This document shows positions 56,998 through 61,666 of a stretch of DNA of 61,666 nt, piece after piece. Position 1 is the stretch's first letter, and the number at the start of each line of letters is the position of its first letter. The position numbers were made by a program, and so were the translations under genes. Origin of the DNA: an uncultured Lachnoclostridium sp. (GTDB lineage: Bacteria; Bacillota; Clostridia; Lachnospirales; Lachnospiraceae); contig CAOJBY010000023.1 of assembly GCA_948330435.1 (NCBI GenBank), positions 1-61,666 on the forward strand, given 5' to 3'. The notes beneath the pieces are model-generated. The model made no database searches and had not been told where the DNA came from. It was given only the letters and a program-made list of their open reading frames with translations.

Positions 56998-57771
56998 TTA
57001 ACCTTTCTTAAGCTTCTCCAGCTCCTCAAACACCACATCATTCACCACTTTAATATAGGTGCCTTTCATCCCCGAAGATCGGGACTCTATCACCCCGGCA
57101 CTCTCAAACTTTCTGAGTGCATTCACAATCACAGATCGGGTAATCCCTACACTGTCTGCAATCCTGCTTGCAACCAGTATCCCTTCATTTCCCTTAAGCT
57201 CCGCAAAAATATGTGTAATGGCCTCCAACTCAGAGAAAGACAAAGTACTAATGGCTGACTTCACAATCTGAACCTTACGCTTCTCCTCTTCTGTCTCCTC
57301 ATTCACAGAACGCATCATCTCAAGGCCCACTACTGTAGTGCCATACTCACTCAGTATAATATCATCTATATCATACTGCTCTCTATACTTATACAAGAAA
57401 AGCGTTCCCAAACGTTCTCCTGCAATATCTATGGGTGTGATGATAGCCTGATAGTCCTGTACATGATCAGACACAAACCCCAGCGTTTGCAGATTCACAT
57501 TCTCCTTTGTGGACAAAATCCCCAGAAGCCGTTCATTCAGAGCACCGTCAATGTGAGCTCCTACCTGACCTGAAATCAGTTCCTGAATCTCTTCCACACC
57601 ATCACAGTGACTGACTCCAAGAACCTTTCCCTTTTTGCTTATCACAAGGATATTGGAATTTAAAATATCCGTGAGCACCTGACAGATATCGTTAAATACA
57701 ACCTTACTGGAACTATTATTGTGAAGCAGTTTGTTAATCTTTCTCGTCTTATCTAATAATTGTACGCTCAC
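56998..57771 (-). CDS. codY: Global nutrient regulator CodY
   Basis: This 257-residue repressor has an N-terminal GAF domain that senses branched-chain amino acids and a C-terminal winged helix-turn-helix (SRIADSVGITRSVIVNALRK). GTP is a second ligand in some species. The protein begins SVQLLDKTRKINKLL with the GTG at 57771, placed seven bases after GGAGG. The longer frame to 57807 has no such site. It controls amino-acid uptake, metabolism and often motility. An AATTTTCnGAAAATT-like site with three mismatches lies at 57857-57871, upstream of its own promoter, and could mediate autoregulation. It follows topA in the same direction. Confidence 0.95.
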   Translation of the reverse strand: MSVQLLDKTRKINKLLHNNSSSKVVFNDICQVLTDILNSNILVISKKGKVLGVSHCDGVEEIQELISGQVGAHIDGALNERLLGILSTKENVNLQTLGFVSDHVQDYQAIITPIDIAGERLGTLFLYKYREQYDIDDIILSEYGTTVVGLEMMRSVNEETEEEKRKVQIVKSAISTLSFSELEAITHIFAELKGNEGILVASRIADSVGITRSVIVNALRKFESAGVIESRSSGMKGTYIKVVNDVVFEELEKLKKG

Positions 57772-57816
57772 TTGCACCCCTCCTTTAGTAGAAACCTCAC
57801 CAAACATTATGTTGTG

Positions 57817-57845
57817 ATACTAGCACAAGTTGTCAAACTTTTCAA
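57817..57845 (-). promoter_or_regulatory. Extended -10 promoter of codY
   Basis: On the minus strand, TTGAAA (57840-57845) is followed after 17 bp by TAGTAT (57817-57822), preceded by TGC. A TTGACA inside the spacer gives a poorer alternative. Confidence 0.55.
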
Positions 57846-57856
57846 TCTTTTTCTGC

Positions 57857-57871
57857 AAATATTTGAAAATT
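57857..57871. promoter_or_regulatory. Possible CodY box upstream of codY
   Basis: AAATATTTGAAAATT matches the AATTTTCWGAAAATT consensus with three mismatches, upstream of the codY promoter. Confidence 0.3.
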
Positions 57872-57880
57872 CTTTACACT

Positions 57881-59959
57881 TTATTCCTCATTGCTCTTTT
57901 CTTTTGTTTCCCGATATCCGCAGGCTTCACCGGCACACACCAGATTATTTCCCTTTTCTATCATATAGCTGCCACAGTTGGGGCATTTTTTCATCGAGGG
58001 CTTTTGCCAGGACATAAAGTCACAGTCCGGATTATTTTCACAGCCATAGTACTTCCGACCCTTTTTCGTCTTGCGTAATACTACCTCTGCTCCACATTTC
58101 GGACAGGAAACTCCGATTTTCTCCAGATAAGGCTTTGTGTTTCGGCACTCCGGAAATCCGGGACAGGCCAGGAAACGGCCATGGGGGCCATATTTAATTA
58201 CCATATTGCGGCCACAGAGATCGCAAACCACATCGGTAACCTCATCCTCGATCTTAACTTCCTCCAGTTCTTTCTCCGCTTTTTTTACTGCCTCATCCAA
58301 ATCCGGATAAAAGTTTTCCACCACCGTCTTCCAATTAACAGTTCCTTCCTCTACACGGTCCAACAGCCCCTCCATATTTGCGGTAAAATCCGATTCCACA
58401 ATTGTGGGAAATGCGGATTTCATCATAGTATTCACCACCTCACCAAGTTCAGTAAGATAGAGATTCCGATTCTCCTTGGACACATAACGGCGGGCAATAA
58501 TGGTCGTTATGGTAGGTGCATAAGTACTGGGACGGCCAATACCACACTCCTCCAGGGTCTTTACCAGTGCAGCCTCCGTATAATGAGCAGGCGGCTGCGT
58601 GAAGTGCTGCTGGCTGTCCAGAGACTCAAGTTCCAATGTCATATCTTCAGATAGCCCTTTTAAAAGATGTCCATTTTCTTCTTTCTCATCCTCCTGCACA
58701 TATACAGACATAAATCCGTCAAAGGAAAGACGGGAAGCTGACAGGGTAAAACGGTATTCCCCCCCGTCAATCTTTGCGGAGGAAGTCTCGTATACAGCAT
58801 CTGCCATCTGGCTGGCCGCAAACCGCTTCCAGATTAACTGGTAGAGACGAAATTGATCACGGGTAAGGGACTCCTTTAAAATCGCAGGTGTCCTGGTAAT
58901 ATCCGTGGGCCTTATTGCCTCATGGGCATCCTGAATCTTCTTACCACTCTTTTTCTGCACACCACCCTTAGAAACATAATTCTCCCCATATTGCTCCATA
59001 ATATAAGCCCGGGCATTTTTCTGGGCTTCCTCGGAAATTCGCGTGGAATCTGTACGCAGATAAGAAATCACACCCACGGTTCCGTTTCCCTTGATGTCAA
59101 TCCCCTCATATAGCTGCTGTGCCAGGCTCATAGTCTTCTGAGTGGAAAAATTCAGTATCTTGGAGGCTTCCTGCTGCAGTGTACTGGTTGTAAAAGGCTG
59201 GGGGGCTTTCTTTATACGTTCTCCCGTCTTTACCTCTGTCACATGAAAAGAGACACCCTTAAGGGCTGACAGGACCTTCTCCATCTCCTCTTTGGATGCA
59301 ATGGACATTTTCTTTGATTTGGTTCCGTAAAACTTCGCCCGATAAGGCTTCTTACTTCCTTCTGCTTTCAGATCAGCCTCCAGCGTCCAGTATTCCTCCG
59401 GAATAAAGGCATTGATCTCCTCCTCCCGATCCGCAATCAGACGCAATGCCACAGACTGCACCCTGCCTGCACTTAATCCCCGCTTTACCTTTGCCCAGAG
59501 GATGGGGCTGATACGGTAACCCACCATGCGATCCAGCATCCGGCGGGCCTGCTGGGCATTTACCAGATCCATGTCAATTTCTCTGGTGCTTTTCAAAGCA
59601 TCCTTTACTGCCCCCTTTGTAATCTCATTGAATGTAATTCGATACGTCTTCTTTTCGTCCAGATTCAAGGCCTTGGACAAGTGCCAGGATATTGCTTCTC
59701 CCTCCCGGTCCGGGTCAGTTGCCAGATAAACACGGTCTGCTTTTTTCACTTCCTTGCGAAGTTTTGCCAGAATATCACCTTTTCCCCGAATGGTTATATA
59801 CTTGGGTTCATAGTCATGCTCCACATCAATTCCAAGTTGACTTTTCGGCAGATCCCGCACATGTCCCTGGGAAGCCAGCACTTCATAATTACTTCCCAAA
59901 AATTTTTTAATCGTCTTTACCTTGGCCGGTGACTCCACAATAACCAGATTCTTTGCCAT
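57881..59959 (-). CDS. topA: DNA topoisomerase I
   Basis: This 692-residue type IA topoisomerase relaxes negative supercoils. It has the N-terminal TOPRIM domain (LVIVESPAKVKTIKKFLG and ATDPDREGEAI), the active-site tyrosine in SYLRTDSTR, and three C-terminal zinc ribbons (CDLCGRNM, CPKCGAEV and CPNCGSYM blocks). All parts are intact and the length is normal for Firmicutes. GAGGAAG precedes the ATG. It follows dprA, the usual order dprA-topA-codY. Confidence 0.97.
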   Translation of the reverse strand: MAKNLVIVESPAKVKTIKKFLGSNYEVLASQGHVRDLPKSQLGIDVEHDYEPKYITIRGKGDILAKLRKEVKKADRVYLATDPDREGEAISWHLSKALNLDEKKTYRITFNEITKGAVKDALKSTREIDMDLVNAQQARRMLDRMVGYRISPILWAKVKRGLSAGRVQSVALRLIADREEEINAFIPEEYWTLEADLKAEGSKKPYRAKFYGTKSKKMSIASKEEMEKVLSALKGVSFHVTEVKTGERIKKAPQPFTTSTLQQEASKILNFSTQKTMSLAQQLYEGIDIKGNGTVGVISYLRTDSTRISEEAQKNARAYIMEQYGENYVSKGGVQKKSGKKIQDAHEAIRPTDITRTPAILKESLTRDQFRLYQLIWKRFAASQMADAVYETSSAKIDGGEYRFTLSASRLSFDGFMSVYVQEDEKEENGHLLKGLSEDMTLELESLDSQQHFTQPPAHYTEAALVKTLEECGIGRPSTYAPTITTIIARRYVSKENRNLYLTELGEVVNTMMKSAFPTIVESDFTANMEGLLDRVEEGTVNWKTVVENFYPDLDEAVKKAEKELEEVKIEDEVTDVVCDLCGRNMVIKYGPHGRFLACPGFPECRNTKPYLEKIGVSCPKCGAEVVLRKTKKGRKYYGCENNPDCDFMSWQKPSMKKCPNCGSYMIEKGNNLVCAGEACGYRETKEKSNEE

Positions 59960-60021
59960 GTATACTTCCTCTTCCTTCTATTACATTTACGTTTATAAGC
60001 TTTTATAAATCACAGCTATCT

Positions 60022-61128
60022 TTACAATACCCGAATGTAATTATTTTTATAAATCTCTTTTGCATATCCTTTCAATTCCAGAACCGTAAGAATACGCAGA
60101 ACCTCTACCAGGGGAAACGTTGTTGCTATACACAGTTCCTCCGGATTTTGGGGTTGTAAACCTAAACAACTATACACCATATTTTCCGCCTTTTCAAGAT
60201 CATTTTTTTCATGTTCTTCACTCCCCTTTTTATTTGAATTCTTTAATTTTCTATTAATTCCTATTTCATCCAGGATTTGTTCCGGCGAAAGGGCAATTCC
60301 GGCCCCCTGGCAAATCAGATTATTACAGCCAGCACTTAAAGGGTCCCCCAGCCGTCCCGGAACTGCATACACGTCTCTGCCCTGTTCCAGGGCCAGATCC
60401 GCCGTAATCAGAGAACCGCTTTTTGCTTTTGCTTCTATTATAAGTACCAGATCAGCCAAACCGCTGATAATTCGATTGCGTAAGGGAAACAAATGACGCA
60501 TAGGACGTATTCCCGGTGGGCTTTCTGACAGCAATCCTCCCTCTCGTTCTAATTGCATATACAATTCACGCTGAAGCTCCGGATAACAGATATCCACACC
60601 TCCCCCCAGAACACCGAAAGTCTTCCCGCCTCCTTCTAAGGCTCCCTGATGACCATATCCGTCAATCCCCGCAGCCATTCCGCTGATAATCTGTACCCCT
60701 GCCCCTGCAAGTTCCCTGCCAAACCACAGAGCTATGCTTCTCCCATAGGGGCTGCAAGTCCTGGCTCCTACGATTGCCACCGAGGGGCAACCATCCTTTG
60801 GTAATTCTCCCCGAATAAACAATCCCCCTGGTTTTTGAGAAAGCATGCGTAAACGGGCAGGATAACCCGGATGTTCACAACTAACAAAGGTGATTTCCTT
60901 ACGTTTTAGCTTTTCCGCCTCCCTTTCAAAATCCCACTCACTTCTCTTTTTGCAAAGCCTGGTAATCACACAGTAGTTCTTGGGAAACTTTTTTAAAAGT
61001 TCCTCCTCTTTCGCCTTAAAAATTCGTTCCGGTGTCCCATATTGCCCCAGAAGCCTCCAAAACAGCCCCGGTTCTCCAATAAGGTTTCCGGTATACCAAT
61101 GCCAATAGGCCTCCATGGATGTTCTCAT
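60022..61128 (-). CDS. dprA: DNA-processing protein DprA
   Basis: This 368-residue protein binds incoming single-stranded DNA and loads RecA during transformation. The Rossmann-type core is clear (VGARTCSPYGRSIALWFG, SGMAAGIDGYGHQGAL, VLGGGVDICYP and NRIISGLAD). A short C-terminal winged helix of the family is also present (about 310-368). I chose ATG 61128, whose ATGA overlaps the comM stop. GGGGGAAAGG lies upstream. It is translationally coupled to comM, as in many Firmicutes. Confidence 0.95.
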   Translation of the reverse strand: MRTSMEAYWHWYTGNLIGEPGLFWRLLGQYGTPERIFKAKEEELLKKFPKNYCVITRLCKKRSEWDFEREAEKLKRKEITFVSCEHPGYPARLRMLSQKPGGLFIRGELPKDGCPSVAIVGARTCSPYGRSIALWFGRELAGAGVQIISGMAAGIDGYGHQGALEGGGKTFGVLGGGVDICYPELQRELYMQLEREGGLLSESPPGIRPMRHLFPLRNRIISGLADLVLIIEAKAKSGSLITADLALEQGRDVYAVPGRLGDPLSAGCNNLICQGAGIALSPEQILDEIGINRKLKNSNKKGSEEHEKNDLEKAENMVYSCLGLQPQNPEELCIATTFPLVEVLRILTVLELKGYAKEIYKNNYIRVL

Positions 61129-61666
61129 AACCCTTTCCCCCAATAACTCCCATCCGGCAGCCGGTAATGGATTGCCTCCAGTATGTGCTGCTCCAAAATT
61201 TTCTCTTCCTGTTCCAGATCAGCAATGGTACGTGCTATCTTGATAATCTTATAATATGCCCGGGCACTTAAGTTTAGTTTTCCAAATGCGTTTTTTAAAA
61301 GTTTCTGCTCCTTTTTCCCTAAAGGACAGTAAAATTCCACCTGTTCTCCGTTAAGATGCCCATTAAAATGAATGGAAAGTTCCCGATATCGTTCCTGTTG
61401 CATCTGATGAGCAGCCTCCACCCTTTTCCGGATCTTAAGAGAACTTTCATTCTGCTGCTTTTCCGTTAACTCTTCATAGGAAACAGCCGAAACCTCCGTG
61501 CATATATCAATCCGTTCCAAGAGCGGACGGCTGATTTTCCCCAGATAACGGCTCACCTCCTGCTCCGTGCATATGCAACGTTTTCGATCCGGATAATAAC
61601 CACAGGCACAGGGATTCATCGGTACAACGAAATTGATACAATTCAACGATGCACCCCTAAATGCAC
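61125..61666 (-). CDS. comM: ComM/YifB-family AAA ATPase (5' part beyond window)
   Basis: The frame is open from the window edge to a stop at 61125, giving the last 180 or so residues. MNPCACGYYPD, the cysteine-containing motif after the Walker region, RYLGKISRPLLERIDI and LNLSARAYYKIIKIARTIADL mark the Mg-chelatase-like (ComM/YifB) family. ComM is a helicase-like ATPase that helps incorporate transformed DNA by branch migration. Its stop overlaps dprA by four bases. Walker A and B motifs lie outside the window. Confidence 0.9.
   Translation of the reverse strand, partial: AFRGASLNCINFVVPMNPCACGYYPDRKRCICTEQEVSRYLGKISRPLLERIDICTEVSAVSYEELTEKQQNESSLKIRKRVEAAHQMQQERYRELSIHFNGHLNGEQVEFYCPLGKKEQKLLKNAFGKLNLSARAYYKIIKIARTIADLEQEEKILEQHILEAIHYRLPDGSYWGKGL

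Noticed and set aside
56684..57041. Small frames on both strands through the groES-codY repeat
   Set aside because: They have no ribosome sites and follow the hairpin repeats. A non-coding repeat explains them better.
1..61666. CRISPR arrays, tRNA or rRNA genes, insertion sequences, prophage or plasmid origin
   Set aside because: Gaps are short and explained by promoters, operators and hairpins. No regularly spaced repeats, cloverleaf, transposase or integrase was seen. The ParA here has no ParB and no parS-like repeat nearby.

Overview
The window looks like a chromosome segment of a motile, Gram-positive anaerobe of the Clostridia, most probably family Lachnospiraceae. Supporting signs are moderate GC, AAGGAGG-type ribosome sites, frequent TTG and GTG starts, CodY, a CIRCE-controlled groESL, a MetV/MetF-type methylenetetrahydrofolate reductase pair and the order dgt-dnaG-rpoD-trmK-nif3. 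The genus is an inference. I saw no rRNA, tRNA, CRISPR array, insertion sequence or phage gene.

Layout. 1-4004: a lantibiotic-protection-type ABC exporter (permease cut by the window edge) divergent from an OmpR-type response regulator and its sensor kinase. 4036-7139: a penicillin-binding carboxypeptidase, a small YjfB-like motility protein and metV-metF. 7483-20483: late flagellar and chemotaxis genes, all on the minus strand (fliD, fliS, a fliT-like gene, an orphan FtsE-like ATPase, a second FliD-like protein, a degenerate nucleotidyltransferase-like protein, two chemoreceptors and two unrecognised proteins). Sigma-28-type -10 boxes precede four of these genes. 20698-22976: a divergent operon parA - comFB-like - small alarmone synthetase. 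23031-27598: sucrose operon scrB-scrA with repressor scrR and two near-identical operators. 27796-37583: nucleoside kinase, nif3-like, trmK, rpoD, dnaG, dgt, DUF5662 and a GlgX-like protein that has lost key catalytic residues. 37866-49941: a sugar catabolic region with two LacI-family repressors, a ribose-type ABC importer, a FucU/RbsD mutarotase, an L-xylulokinase-like kinase, a Gfo/Idh/MocA dehydrogenase and two paralogous cupin-type sugar isomerase candidates. 50154-52670: ECF sigma factor, membrane anti-sigma candidate and DUF4349 lipoprotein. 52935-61666: guaB, groES-groEL, codY, topA, dprA and the 3' part of comM.

How it works together. The flagellar block and the divergent ParA/ComFB/alarmone operon share one 214-bp control region carrying a sigma-28 box on one strand and a sigma-A promoter on the other. 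This suggests a link between motility, a positioning ATPase, a possible cyclic-di-GMP receptor and (p)ppGpp synthesis. It is the most interesting candidate system here. The sugar region has two recognisable operator types (TTAGCGAAC/GTTCGCTAA at the single-gene unit, AAAACGTTTT at the operon) and three hairpins with U tracts inside the operon, which should grade expression along it. Several intergenic regions hold long hairpins or recurring hairpin families that ordinary terminators do not fully explain.
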